Assembly: GCA_947095585.1 (NCBI GenBank)
Contig: OX352762.1
Coordinates: forward strand, 89,082,749-89,146,748
DNA: 64,000 nt
Direction of reading: 5' to 3'
Origin: Nephrocerus scutellatus
Taxonomy: Eukaryota; Arthropoda; Insecta; Diptera; Pipunculidae
Made by a program: the position numbers and the translations under genes
Shown: one piece after another, positions 31,990-42,399 of the stretch
Layout: the number at the start of each line of letters is the position of its first letter
Position numbering within the stretch: position 1 is the stretch's first letter
Notes under the pieces: generated by a model
The model's database searches: none
The model's input: the letters and a program-made list of their open reading frames with translations, nothing else
What the model was told of the DNA's origin: nothing

Positions 31990-32230
31990 GATAGATCGAC
32001 ATTCGTACTCGTACAGTTCCTAGAGTTTTAAACGATCTCAACACTCACAAGTCCGCTGGGCCAGATGGTATTTCCCTATAAGTTCTGAAGAGGTGTTCTT
32101 CCAAGCTGGCATTACCATTGCGTACGCTTTTTGATCTATCCTATTCTTCTGGACTCTTCCCGAGAACTTGGAAACAGCCTGTGTCTATCCTATACCCAAA
32201 AAGGCGAGCGGTCTTCTCCTTTCTCGTACC
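31990..32230 (+). mobile_element. Reverse transcriptase N-terminal fragment (jockey/CR1-like)
   Basis: The plus strand reads LNDLNTHKSAGPDGIS, then after a stop VLKRCSSKLALPLRTLFDLS, then YSSGLFPRTWKQPVSILYPK. This is the start of the RT domain of jockey/CR1 elements. Sequence then becomes unrelated. It lies 85 bp downstream of a 3' terminus of a similar family and may be from another insertion. Confidence 0.7.
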
Positions 32231-34072
32231 GATCCATATTTTTATCTCCATCAACCTTAATCTGATGGTGTGGTCATCCGACGCGATTGTTTTTCCTTGA
32301 GGCGCGTTCGTTTAAATTAACCCTCCTCTTTAAAATTCTACCCGCCTACTGATAACGTTCCGTGGTGGGTTACGTTTTAGGCTACCTTCTCCAACACTAC
32401 ACGGTTTCCAGCCTGCCAAACTCGCGTGTGACATGGCTTCGCTCTTCCCCAAATCAGTAGGTTTCTGTGGGCTGTGTTTTTAAATTTTAAATTTTATTCT
32501 ATTTTCTTTCTTTAAAATTTCAGCTTATACGCCTTCTAGAGGTCGAGTCTGCTCCTGACAGGTAGTCAAAAAACTTGATCTGGGCTGGACACTCGAGGTC
32601 TGGAGGTCGTGAGCTTTGAGGTATGGGGGCGGTTCCTCAGGTTCACAGAGGCGGCAGGAAATTAGAAGCGCCACCTAGAAAATATTTTTGTTTTATTTTT
32701 ACCTTAGTGTTTTTCTCGCATCGTCAATTTCGGTTCGTGGTACTCCGGGTCTTTATATGGACTATCGTGAAACGATCCAGGATCTCCATAGTGTATGTCG
32801 AGAAACTTCTTATTGCTATTTATTGCTAGCCCGAAGGGGGAAGCTTATATTCAGAGGACATGAAACTTTTTTCAGCGAGCGTGTAAACATTTGTACGCTT
32901 GTACGTACCACCGTACGTTTGTTTGCCGTGTCGTATATCTCGGCTTCTAATAGTCAAAATTTGATGGGACTTGTTTTAAAACAATTGGTTAGCGCTCGGC
33001 TTGCGATGGCGTAATTTTTTCGTTTCTGAGGAAACTGAAAAAAATACTTAATCTACGCATCGCTATCGATTTTTTTAAGCTTTCAAAGTTAAATGTGATT
33101 TTTTCAGTCTATTTCAGAAATCGTTTATGACTGAAAGACCTACATTTAACGTTGCAAACTATTAGACTTTTAAAATAATTCAGTCTTTAGACTGAATTTT
33201 AACTAAACACATTTATGCGGATTTCACCACTCGATTAACAATTGACCAGGCTGTCGAATCGCAAATGTTTCAATTTCTATGCTAGCATCTGAAGAGCTTG
33301 ATGAAATTGAATCATCCGATGAACTTAAACTGCTGGAATAGTAACTAATTTCAGCGATGCTCTGCAAATTAAAATCGTTTCATATTTTTTTAAGTTTTAT
33401 TCACTAAAACAAAATACTTTATCTAAATTTTGTGCAGTTGGTATTTATGGAAACTCACATTTACCAACCGATTTTTATGATATTTGCAATGCATTTTATT
33501 GGCAGGTTGAGGATGTTTTTAGGGTTTAGTATACCTCCCCTCCCAGGGGATGTGAAATGTCAAATGTTTATATCAACCACATTTACAAACTGATTTTATT
33601 GAAACTTTCAATGCATATTAATGGCATGTGGTACACTATATATACACTATAGTACACCCCCAATCCCGAAGGATCATGTGTAAGGGTAGCGAAGTGTCCG
33701 GGAACAGTTAGTAGTAAATAAAATTTAAAACGTTTACCTGAACTAAAACGATTTCTTCCAAATCCATAGCGTGTAAATAATTATTTTAAAAAATCCGATA
33801 CATAGTTTAAAATTAAGCTTTACGTTTCGTATTTTTTATATTTCTTAACCGAAACTGTAACTGTGCGATCGACATGGTTTCTCTTCAATACTTCAGTAAC
33901 AACAGATATTTCCACCTAACGCCGTATGTAAAATTTCGGGTCGATTTGATTTTCATTTTCGTTCCATTGGAAAAACGTGCAACACGAAAACCATGGTTTC
34001 GCCTCAAATACAGTTTGTGTAATGGAAATAACTATTAGTTTGACGTTTATGTAAATAACAAACATGTTAGCG

Positions 34073-34203
34073 GGCTCTCACAATGGAAAAACATAAAACT
34101 TAAGACTTATGGATTTCCAACAAATGAGCAACATTTTTCTTTGTCAAAACCATACATCCAATTTTGTAATTCTTAAGTATTAAGTTTTTCCATTGTGAGA
34201 GCG
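34073..34203. repeat. Short inverted repeat, MITE-like
   Basis: GCTCTCACAATGGAAAAAC at about 34074-34092 is mirrored by the reverse complement at about 34183-34201, and matching continues inward to CTTAAGA for about 31 bp per arm with few mismatches around a loop of about 65 bp. No clear target duplication was found (flanks end TTAGCGG and GCGCATC). Confidence 0.6.
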
Positions 34204-35592
34204 CATCAAATATCACAAAACAACTGATCAAAACGCTTAGAATTAAGAATTGAGATGTAGCGCGCCCAGCGGTCAAATCAGAAACTAAAAACAGGAAATC
34301 CATTTTCAATTCAGCAGGAATTTGTGAATTCCAAAGAATGAATTGGATAGTGTAATTTATATATATGGTGAATAACTAAAAGTCGCATTCATTTAATCAT
34401 CTACTTACAACTACTTTGTACGACTTGGGGAGCATATACAAAAATGTTTTATGCTGCACTGAAGCGTTGCGATGTTAACTTTGCGTTTGTATAGAAAAAT
34501 GTTTAATTCAATTACTCGTACGATTGCATAAGTACATATATTGTATAATTTTACCATTTTCAACAAGTTTTGTACAGTTTATGAAGTAAACTTTTGTTCT
34601 TCTTGTTGGAAAAAATTCACCCTACCATAATTTAACAATGAGTAATCACTGCTAATGGTTCAGATTTGTTACCACCGGATCACCGGGAGGTTAACCCATT
34701 GAGAGAACTATGCGTTTCTATAGTAACATTCCTTAAGCGGTCGTTAACCCACATTTCAAGTAGGAGCTTACTAATATGCATACATATTAAGTGTATTTGA
34801 AAAAGTTTTATTTTTTATTTTTACCTGCAGTCTAGGTAGTGGTAAGCAAATTATGCCTACCTTTGCAAATAGACCGATCTAAGAACTTGCAGTTTCGGTA
34901 AATGAGCGTTTTGTACCTAGTCTTATATTAGACATTAATAGTTAAAGAGTACAAACCTATTTGAAAGCTTACTAATTTGCCATATATAGGGTTCGAGCTA
35001 CTTATTACTTCAAATCGATTAATCTTTTGGAATTAATGATTATTTATACTGTTAATGTGCTTACTTTGATATTCTACTTAAATCTTGTAAAATGTAATTT
35101 GTAATTAATTATATATGTATAATTAATGTATAATATATTGTTTCTATGGAAATCTTTTTTCAACAATGATTTTAATTTGTGATAAGAAATTTAAAAATTC
35201 TAATAACATGTAATTTATTTATTGCATATCGTATCCAAACTTTGTAAAAAGAAATATCAAACTATATTTGAATGAATTTTAAAAATCTACAATATTTTAC
35301 GTGTTACTAGCACGAGCGAGAGAAACGGAAGAGAGTTAAGTCATTCATTGTGACAGTAGTCACCTTGGCGACTACTGCAGGGCACCAAAGTAGCATACCA
35401 CAATTCCCAAAAAGTTAGCTTGGTTACAAGATTGTTTAATTCGTTAAAGGATTCATTTCATGTGGCTTTTCTTTCTCTGTAAGAAAGGAGGCAGGAGTTT
35501 TTATCCGCACTATCAATTCCAACTAAATACCGCTTTCGTTTAATGGTAATTGGGTGATTGAATCCGCCAAGCGAGATGAAATTTAATAACAT

Positions 35593-35802
35593 AATATGAT
35601 AAATTGATAAGATAAATTGGTGAAGCACACGGGGCGTAGCTTATGTCCGTCAGAGATATAAACAATAATGGAAGCATTTCTTTTAAATCTAATTGAGAAT
35701 ATGATAAATTGATAAGATAAATTGGTGAAGCACACGGGGCGTAGCTTATGTCCGTCAGAGATATAAACAATAATGGAAGCATTTCTTTTAAATCTAATTG
35801 AG
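35593..35802. repeat. Perfect 105-bp tandem duplication
   Basis: Units 35593-35697 and 35698-35802 appear identical by eye. Because 105 is a multiple of three, minus-strand frames run through both units, producing repetitive peptides (for example YINLSYS-type segments twice). No independent sign of coding. Confidence 0.85.
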
Positions 35803-36092
35803 AAATATTTTCGTTGCATTAAATTAAATAAAGCAAACTAGGGGCTTATATCACGGGCTGCCGCCACACTCTTCTTTTAATAATATTCGCTTAATATTAA
35901 CTATTATTAATAAAACTGTGTTGCAGGTAACAAACATTGTTTTAAAAACAACAATATTAATTTCATAATATGGTTCGAAACGTTTTCAATCAATGTGTGC
36001 CAATAGAGGATAAAGTTACGTCATAACAACACAATCAAAGGATATATATTATCACTCTAAGCTGGAGAGCAACTTATGAAGAAATAGAAAAT

Positions 36093-36775
36093 AAAAACAA
36101 CCAATAAAAATTAAAATTTTTCGTGTAAGTTCTCTAATGTGCAAAGTTTGAATAAAATCGGGTAACATTTTACAAAAAAAAAAAATTGGGAGCCCCCTGA
36201 TCCTGATCACTCCAACATTTTTACACTAAGTGTTTCCATCGGAGATACACATGTGTATAAAATTTAAAGAAACTCGGGATAATTTTTAAAAATTCATATG
36301 GAAGACCCTCGTACCTGGGGCCTCTTCTAAATTTTTACAAAAAGCGTTGTCCATAGGATTGAACATGTGTGTATAAAATTTAAAGAAAATCGGATACATT
36401 TTTTAAAATTTTCATGGGACCTTCCGACACCGGGGTCCGATCACGCCGAAATTTTTACAAAAAGTGGAGATACACGTATAAAATTTGAAGAAAATCGGGT
36501 ACTTTTTTTACAAAATTTGAATGAGCGCGCCCCGACCCGGGGCCCGATCACTTCCAAATTTTCACAAAAAGTTTGATCCATTGGATATACACATGCGTAT
36601 ACAATTTGAAGAGAATCGGGTACTTTTTTTATAAAATTTGTATGGGTGCCACCCGATCCCGGGGCTTGATCACTTCATAATTTTTACAAAAAGTGTTGTC
36701 AATCGGAGATACACATGCGTATAAAATTTGAAGAAAATCGGGTAAATTTTGTAAAAAATTTCTATGAAGAATTTT
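36093..36775 (+). mobile_element. H-family repeat, copy H7, right end missing
   Basis: The left end is AAAACAACCAATAAAAATTA followed by AGTTCTCTAAT, then five or more tandem units. Palindrome-type motifs (ACACATGTGTAT and ACACATGCGTAT variants) lie at about 36247, 36363, 36471, 36588 and 36711, giving spacings of about 107-123 bp. Each unit has AAATTTGAAGAAAATCGGG and a GC-rich core such as CCCGGGGC. The unique block and tetranucleotide array are missing, and the right side runs into an RT fragment. Confidence 0.8.
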
Positions 36776-37011
36776 TCGTGAGAAGACTTCAGACCATCAG
36801 TATCGTGGAAAACTTACTAAAGGATAAAATTTTAAATTTTGTAGAAACTGAGAACTTGCTTAGTCTAGTACAATCAGTTTTAAGGAAGAGTCATAGCTGC
36901 AACACGAAATTATTAAAAGAAATTGCTGTTAACGGCAAAATGTACGATAATGATTGCATCTATGTACGTAATTTTAGTTTAAGCAGTCGTGCTGTGGAGT
37001 TAATTATATAG
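36776..37011 (+). mobile_element. Decayed RT fragment of a non-LTR element
   Basis: The plus strand reads RRLQTISIVENLLKDKI, NLLSLVQSVLRKSHSCNTKL and YDNDCIYVRNFS. This follows the RT pattern RPISIL...K..EK....QSGFRK.HSC.TAL......D.DC.....LDFS, with the catalytic Asp replaced. It ends 30 bp before the target duplication of the jockey element. Confidence 0.55.
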
Positions 37012-37041
37012 AGTAACTTTCTGGTAGAACTCAATAAGTCT

Positions 37042-37055
37042 TTGTTAATAATAAC
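37042..37055. repeat. Target site duplication of the jockey element, left
   Basis: TTGTTAATAATAAC, repeated exactly at 41998-42011 on the other side of the retrotransposon. Confidence 0.85.
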
Positions 37056-37282
37056 CAGTCATCATCGAGCGCTCAACACGAGCACACGCAGATCACGCAT
37101 CATATCGTCAAGCTACCTGCTACCGATTGAAAAAAAAAACCCAAAACCAAAAGCGAGCATTTCGCTACCTGCTACTTTTTATTTTTTATTATTTCACTAA
37201 TTATTTTTTAATTTCAGAAATATTTTTCTTTCATTTCATATATATTTTCAGAAAAGATCTTCCTTTCGATCAGCCCTATAAA

Positions 37283-38815
37283 ATGGGGAAAAAAGCAAAA
37301 AGGAAGGAAAAAGTAAACGAGGTCTTGTCCTTAATTAAGGAACAAGTAACCAACCATGGTGGGGATTTCCTCTTGTCGTTGTACCGAAGGCTGGATGAAG
37401 TGAACCAGCTGTGCGATTCAGCGACTTCAGAGGAGGAAACCATGAGCGTTGTCGAGGAATCGGATACTGAAGTGCCCGAATCCAGCAGTGGTGGAGAGGA
37501 TAACTCCAGCGACGAAGACAGTCGCAAAGCTTGGTCTTCTCCTGAAACCATGCCCGCAAAGGCAAAAAAAAGGAGGTTGTCTGGAAATTCCAGACCATCA
37601 TCACCACCAACATCATCTTCTCCTGGAGTGGCTGCTGTTGATAAAAAAATTGCTGTTGATAAAACAGCTTTACCAAAAGAGTCCCAAAAGGTCTCAAATA
37701 AGAAGGCACCACCACCAGTCGCTCCATCAAGCCAAAAATCCCTAACTACGGGACCAACAGCAAAACCTTTTTCCATGCCGCCAATAGTCTGCTTCAGACT
37801 AAACGTCGCTGAACTATCAAAGTTCACGAAGAGCGCCAACATTAGTTGCAGAATTCGCAACATCAACAGCAACAAATCAGTCGTTACGGCCATGAACAGA
37901 GATGGCCATCAGCTAATTCGGTCTTTCCTACAATCGGGAAAGACTGAGTTTAACACTTACACTGCAAAGGAGGACAGGAAAGAAATGTTGGTCCTAAAAG
38001 GTATTCACCACTCCTTTGATGCTGAAGATGTCAAGGAAGCGTTGACGACAGAGGGTGTCCCTGTACTAGTGGTGAAACCCTTCAAATCTCAAAGGACTGA
38101 CAAGAAATTTAATCATTTCATTGTCGAGCTGGAGAAGAACTGCGATAAAGCGGCAGTTTGCTCAAAAACCCTCCTTTTGAACCAGTTGGTGCATTGGGAA
38201 AAACTAAAATCGGCGGGCATTACTCAATGCAGAAACTGCCAAAAATTTGGACATGTCGCAAGTAATTGCGGCATGAAATACAGATGCGTCAAGTGCAAAG
38301 ATGAGCACTTGCCTGGCCAATGCCCAAGAAATGCAGACAATATAAAAGACGACAACGTTTTCTGCACAAACTGCCAGAAAAATGGACATCCGGCAAACTA
38401 TAAAGGATGTCCAAAATATAAGGAAAAGATGGCTGAAAAGCTTAAAACCGCACAAAAGAAGAAGGAACAACATAAATTCGCCCAGATGTCTGCTTCAAAA
38501 GCCATAGTAAAGGGAGTAAGTTTTGCTAGTATAGCTGCTATGGGGACTTCCAGCAAGCCAGCAACGATCAGCAAGCCTCTAACAAGCAGCCATGCAGCAT
38601 CAAACAGCAAACCAATAAAAAAGCCAGCCGTTAAACCTGTACCATCTACCGGAAAAGCCAACATCTTCGACGATACGGAAAGGCTATTTGGAGCTGACCT
38701 CTTTACAATTCTACAGAAGGCAAGAGAAGTCGTGCCTGCTAATTATAGCAGTCTTGATGACAGGTCCAAAACAACCGTTTTGGGTCGACTTATTTGTGAA
38801 TTATGTTCACAATAA
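37283..38815 (+). CDS. Jockey-clade ORF1 protein (gag-like, zinc knuckle)
   Basis: The 510-residue protein is expected to bind the element's RNA and form the ribonucleoprotein. I place the start at the ATG at 37283 (MGKKAKRKEKVNE); the frame is open upstream to 37127 but with no ATG. Residues 1-60 are basic then helical. About 60-100 is acidic and Ser-rich. About 100-180 is Pro/Ser/Lys-rich and disordered. About 180-300 carries the nucleic-acid-binding segment typical of jockey gags (MPPIVCFRLNVAE, then GIHHSFDAEDVKEAL). Three zinc knuckles follow: CRNCQKFGHVASNC near residue 316, CVKCKDEHLPGQC near 335 and CTNCQKNGHPANYKGC near 361. The C-terminal third is Ser/Lys-rich. The stop codon overlaps the ORF2 start. 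Confidence 0.93.
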   Translation: MGKKAKRKEKVNEVLSLIKEQVTNHGGDFLLSLYRRLDEVNQLCDSATSEEETMSVVEESDTEVPESSSGGEDNSSDEDSRKAWSSPETMPAKAKKRRLSGNSRPSSPPTSSSPGVAAVDKKIAVDKTALPKESQKVSNKKAPPPVAPSSQKSLTTGPTAKPFSMPPIVCFRLNVAELSKFTKSANISCRIRNINSNKSVVTAMNRDGHQLIRSFLQSGKTEFNTYTAKEDRKEMLVLKGIHHSFDAEDVKEALTTEGVPVLVVKPFKSQRTDKKFNHFIVELEKNCDKAAVCSKTLLLNQLVHWEKLKSAGITQCRNCQKFGHVASNCGMKYRCVKCKDEHLPGQCPRNADNIKDDNVFCTNCQKNGHPANYKGCPKYKEKMAEKLKTAQKKKEQHKFAQMSASKAIVKGVSFASIAAMGTSSKPATISKPLTSSHAASNSKPIKKPAVKPVPSTGKANIFDDTERLFGADLFTILQKAREVVPANYSSLDDRSKTTVLGRLICELCSQ

Positions 38816-41730
38816 GCAGGATAAGTATATTCTCATATAATGTGAATTCCATTTATTCGTTAGCTAGGCGTATCACACTAACATTATTTATTAAAACTAA
38901 TAAACCTGACATTCTTCTTTTACAGGAAACAAATCTCACTGGGAGAAATCCGTTCAGTCCAGACGGATACAATATCCACAGGGTCGACAAAGGCAGTGGA
39001 CGCTCTGGGACGGCGGTCCTTATCAGGAACACTATGGCAGGCGAAAAGGTGCAAATCAGTGGTCTACGTAGCATGGAAGCAACAGCTGTCAGCATTAAAG
39101 TCAACGAAGTGGAGACCTTGCTGGTGATATCGGTGTACAATCACTGTAACGCAACGAGGGAAGACATCCAACGGGATTTGCAAACTGTCTGCAACACCTC
39201 CTCTAGACACACATACTGTGTTGTTGGAGGTGATTTTAATGCTAGACATACTCGATGGCAGGACGAAGTGTGCAATCACAAAGGAAGGGCCATTACAGAC
39301 TGGATGGACTCAAATCCGCATCAGCACACGATGGCTATAGTTTCACAGCCCCGGAAGACGTACCCTCGGACACCGTCAACTTTGGATTTCTTTCTGGCAA
39401 CCACAAATTTCTTAAATATTCTCCCAGAATTAGGAAATTATTCCTGCTTGGCGCATGATAGCGACTCGGATCATATGGCCATAGAGCTTCGAGTGAGGCT
39501 GAACCAGCGAATTGTGCAAGTCACCCCAACACCTGAACTTCACATCAACTTTAAGAAAATAAACTGGAACCGGTTTAGATCAGAAGTTGAAGCTGAACTT
39601 TCTATTCCAGCGGCTTGCAGAAATCTGGAGAATACAGAAATTGATGATGCTATCAGAAATTTTGAGATTACAGTGAATTCAGCCATTAATCGGCAGAAAA
39701 CAATTCGCACTAGCAGGGATCGCTTCCAACACTTGCCTGAGCATATACAGGCCATATATGCTCACAAGCAACGACTTAGGAAACGCCTTCAGAGAATCTT
39801 CAATAGGACACTTAACACAGTCAACGACGAATACCTGTCTGTACTTTCGCAACTGCGTTGTACAGTTAACATGTGTCGTCAAGCTGTGCGGAGGTTTCAG
39901 GAAGATGAACTGACCAAACGGCTCCAGGACATCAAACCAGGCCCTGATGCTTTTAGGAAGCTGAACTCTCTGGTTGGAAAGCGTATTTCCATTCCAGAGA
40001 TTATCACCATTGAAGATCGAACAGTATCCAGCGCTGCTGAGAAAGCGGAAGCCTTTGCCTGCCATTTTGAAAGGAGCTTTACGGACCGACCACCAATGCA
40101 TCTTCCAGATTTCTTGGAAGAGGTTGAAAGTCTTGTGGAAGACACCACTTCTCCAGGAAATACTATAGTGCAGTTCAGTGAAGAAAATCGCGCCAACGCA
40201 CCCGTAGATGTCGATATGTTTACCGGAACAGCTGTTGTCAATGATTTGATTATGAGTGGAAACTCAAAAAAATCATCAGGCACAGATGGGATTTCTAACT
40301 TTTTGCTTAAAAAGTTACCGGGTATGGCAATTTTGATGTTAACCATCATTTTCAACAATTGCCTAAACAATGGCTACTTTCCGGACAACTGGAAGGTGGC
40401 CAAGGTAGTACCAGTACCCAAGAAAACCGACCGCTCCAGCGTAACTGGTTACCGTCCAATAGCTTTACTGTGTTGTATCAGTAAAGTATTGGAATCATTG
40501 ATCCGTAAAAAGATCAATACGTTTTGTACGGAAAGAAATCTTATTCCTTCCTTTCAGTACGGTTTCCGAGAAAAGCACTCTACGCTGCACCCTCTGCTGA
40601 AGCTTTACAGTGACGTCACTAAAGGACTGAACGTCAAAAGTAGTACAGTGGCCTGTTTGCTAGACATCGAAAAAGCTTTCGATAGTGTCTGGATAAACGG
40701 GCTACTGTACAAGTTTATTAGTTTTGGTTTCCCCAATTATATTGTAAAAATAATTAAAAATTTTCTTTTTAACAGGGTCTTCTTTGTACAGGTGTACGAC
40801 CGCCCATCGACAAGGAAAAGGATCAAAGCCGGAGTTCCTCAAGGTTCCAGACTTGGACCAATCCTGTATAGCATCTTCACGGCGGATCAACCCACAAATA
40901 CAGCCGGAACAAGGACTATGCTCTTCGCGGATGACTCCATAACGTATGCAGTTTCCCGCTCTCCCGAGATAGCTGCCCGAAGAGTGGATGAACACCTCGG
41001 AAATCTTTGGGACTACTACCTGAAGTGGGGACTAAAGATCAACGCCAATAAAACGGAACTCATCTGCTTCCGAGTACCAGCAACCGAAACAAGGATAAGA
41101 AAAATCGCAAGCCGGTGCAGAGCCTTAAAAATCACCCTTCCGGATAACACAACAATAAACACCAAGTCAGAGACTAAGTACCTGGGAATCAACTTTACTG
41201 AGAGGCTCAAGTTTAACTCTCACATCGACAAAACAATGAAAAAAGCGAACCACGCTTTTCATTTGGTGCACCCGCTACTTAAAAGACGAAACGGTCTGTC
41301 CAACAACACCAGGCTGCTTATCTACAAGCAACTCATCAGGCCAGTGATAACCTATGGCTACCCCATATGGTTCACCGTCTCACCAACAACGATGAAGAAG
41401 ATCTCCCTATTTGAAAGGAAGGTACTAAGGATCTGTACAGGACTCTGGAGGGTGACAAACAGCTATAAGTTTGTGTCGACTACAAAACTATACGAAGCAG
41501 CAGGTCTGCTGCCAATAACTGACCACTTGTTCCGAATGGCGAGGAAATTCGTCGACGCATTGGAAACACATCCAAGTCCTGAGATGCAAGGACTGCGAAT
41601 CGAGGAAATCGAGCCAAGTCACCGGTACATACACATAAGAGGATTCACTGATGCTAGATTCGATGACATCTTTAACAATCAAGACGTCTCCTTCTACGAG
41701 AAGGCGGGCAACCAATATTACAGAGGCTGA
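38803..41730 (+). CDS. Jockey-clade ORF2 endonuclease/reverse transcriptase
   Basis: The 975-residue enzyme is predicted to nick the target and prime reverse transcription from the cut. The ATG at 38803 overlaps the end of ORF1 by 13 bp, suggesting termination-reinitiation. The apurinic-type endonuclease occupies about residues 1-225, with ILLLQETNL (catalytic Glu), GGDFNARHTRW and DSDHMAIEL (SDH near residue 222). A basic linker follows. RT (about 480-760) shows SSGTDGISNFLLKKLP, VPVPKKTD, YRPIALLCCISKVLE, QYGFREKHST, LLDIEKAFDSVW (Asp near 621), AGVPQGSRLGPILYSIF and the active-site LFADD near 707-711, then KYLGINF. The C-terminus resembles other jockey elements and has no RNase H. All catalytic residues are present, with no stop or frameshift. 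Confidence 0.95.
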   Translation: MFTISRISIFSYNVNSIYSLARRITLTLFIKTNKPDILLLQETNLTGRNPFSPDGYNIHRVDKGSGRSGTAVLIRNTMAGEKVQISGLRSMEATAVSIKVNEVETLLVISVYNHCNATREDIQRDLQTVCNTSSRHTYCVVGGDFNARHTRWQDEVCNHKGRAITDWMDSNPHQHTMAIVSQPRKTYPRTPSTLDFFLATTNFLNILPELGNYSCLAHDSDSDHMAIELRVRLNQRIVQVTPTPELHINFKKINWNRFRSEVEAELSIPAACRNLENTEIDDAIRNFEITVNSAINRQKTIRTSRDRFQHLPEHIQAIYAHKQRLRKRLQRIFNRTLNTVNDEYLSVLSQLRCTVNMCRQAVRRFQEDELTKRLQDIKPGPDAFRKLNSLVGKRISIPEIITIEDRTVSSAAEKAEAFACHFERSFTDRPPMHLPDFLEEVESLVEDTTSPGNTIVQFSEENRANAPVDVDMFTGTAVVNDLIMSGNSKKSSGTDGISNFLLKKLPGMAILMLTIIFNNCLNNGYFPDNWKVAKVVPVPKKTDRSSVTGYRPIALLCCISKVLESLIRKKINTFCTERNLIPSFQYGFREKHSTLHPLLKLYSDVTKGLNVKSSTVACLLDIEKAFDSVWINGLLYKFISFGFPNYIVKIIKNFLFNRVFFVQVYDRPSTRKRIKAGVPQGSRLGPILYSIFTADQPTNTAGTRTMLFADDSITYAVSRSPEIAARRVDEHLGNLWDYYLKWGLKINANKTELICFRVPATETRIRKIASRCRALKITLPDNTTINTKSETKYLGINFTERLKFNSHIDKTMKKANHAFHLVHPLLKRRNGLSNNTRLLIYKQLIRPVITYGYPIWFTVSPTTMKKISLFERKVLRICTGLWRVTNSYKFVSTTKLYEAAGLLPITDHLFRMARKFVDALETHPSPEMQGLRIEEIEPSHRYIHIRGFTDARFDDIFNNQDVSFYEKAGNQYYRG

Positions 41731-41997
41731 AGTTCGCCCTGTTTATACGCCGCTTAATATTTTTCATTCTTATTTTATTTTAAAATTATTGTTTAAAATT
41801 TAATTACATTAAAAATTAACATGTAGTAGATTAAGTAGTAAAAAATATTGTTTAAAAATAAACAATACCAAAAAAAAAAGACAATGTAAATACGTCGGGC
41901 CCCTTTTGTTGAGCCGACACATATTAATATTATTTATAAGTTTAGTTTTAAATCAAAATTGTATATTACTTTAATGTTTAATAAAAATATCTTAATC
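41731..41997 (+). other. 3' UTR of the jockey-clade element
   Basis: AT-rich 267 bp with an A10 run at 41869-41879, a GC-rich TCGGGCCCC patch at 41898-41906 and AATAAA at 41980. There is no poly-A tail at the junction with the target duplication. Confidence 0.7.
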
Positions 41998-42011
41998 TTG
42001 TTAATAATAAC
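41998..42011. repeat. Target site duplication of the jockey element, right
   Basis: TTGTTAATAATAAC, identical to 37042-37055. Confidence 0.85.
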
Positions 42012-42399
42012 GTTTTTTTATCACTTGAATTTAAACCTGGATCAGTTTTAAGCACGCCTCTACTTTCCTCATTTATTTATTACATCTCAGATTTATATCA
42101 AACAGAATTCACATATATGACGCTGACGCTCAGAGTAAAACGCGACGCTTTTTGGTTGCAGTTTAGGGAGATATTTTATAATATAATCAGAAATGCTATT
42201 TTCTCAAAAAGATCATTCATTTACAACATCAACAACAACAACAAGTTATCTTTTCACCAAAATTCGATTAGTGCAGTCCATTCGAGCTAATAGTTAATTC
42301 CTTTTTTTAATTACATAATAGGTGAGGGGCGGTCAGCCATCAGCAGAATAGGGGAAATAACACAGAATGCTTCAGAAATGCATGTGTCTGCAACTATCT
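42012..42399. other. No recognised feature
   Basis: Short spacer. The end near 42320-42399 may already belong to the 5' UTR of RTE copy B, but no second copy is available for comparison. Confidence 0.4.

Larger units (their letters stand above)
32231..36092. other. Long interval without recognised genes
   Basis: Scattered ORFs (32688-33014 plus, 34100-34309 minus and others) have no recognisable family. Contains an inverted repeat (34073-34203) and a perfect tandem duplication (35593-35802), listed separately. A short imperfect palindrome, TAGTCACCTTGGCGACTA, lies at 35358-35375. The rest is AT-rich. Confidence 0.4.
37056..41997 (+). mobile_element. Apparently full-length jockey-clade retrotransposon
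   Basis: The 4942-bp element lies between two exact 14-bp direct repeats. It starts CAGTCATCATCGAGCG, an initiator-type 5' end of the kind seen in fly jockey/F/I elements that carry internal promoters. It has a 227-bp 5' leader, two open ORFs overlapping by 13 bp and a 267-bp 3' UTR with AATAAA at 41980-41985. There is no clear terminal poly-A; an A10 run lies inside the UTR at 41869-41879. The AT-rich target repeat suggests the endonuclease cut in TAATAA-like sequence. Both ORFs are uninterrupted, so this copy may be young and possibly mobile. Confidence 0.9.

Noticed and set aside
35540..35819. Minus-strand ORFs with duplicated peptides
   Set aside because: Explained by the 105-bp tandem duplication; the composition is AT-driven and no motif is recognisable.
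37276..37893. 205-codon minus-strand ORF
   Set aside because: It lies antisense to jockey ORF1, whose zinc knuckles and family features are clear; Ser/Leu-rich composition is typical of an antisense shadow.
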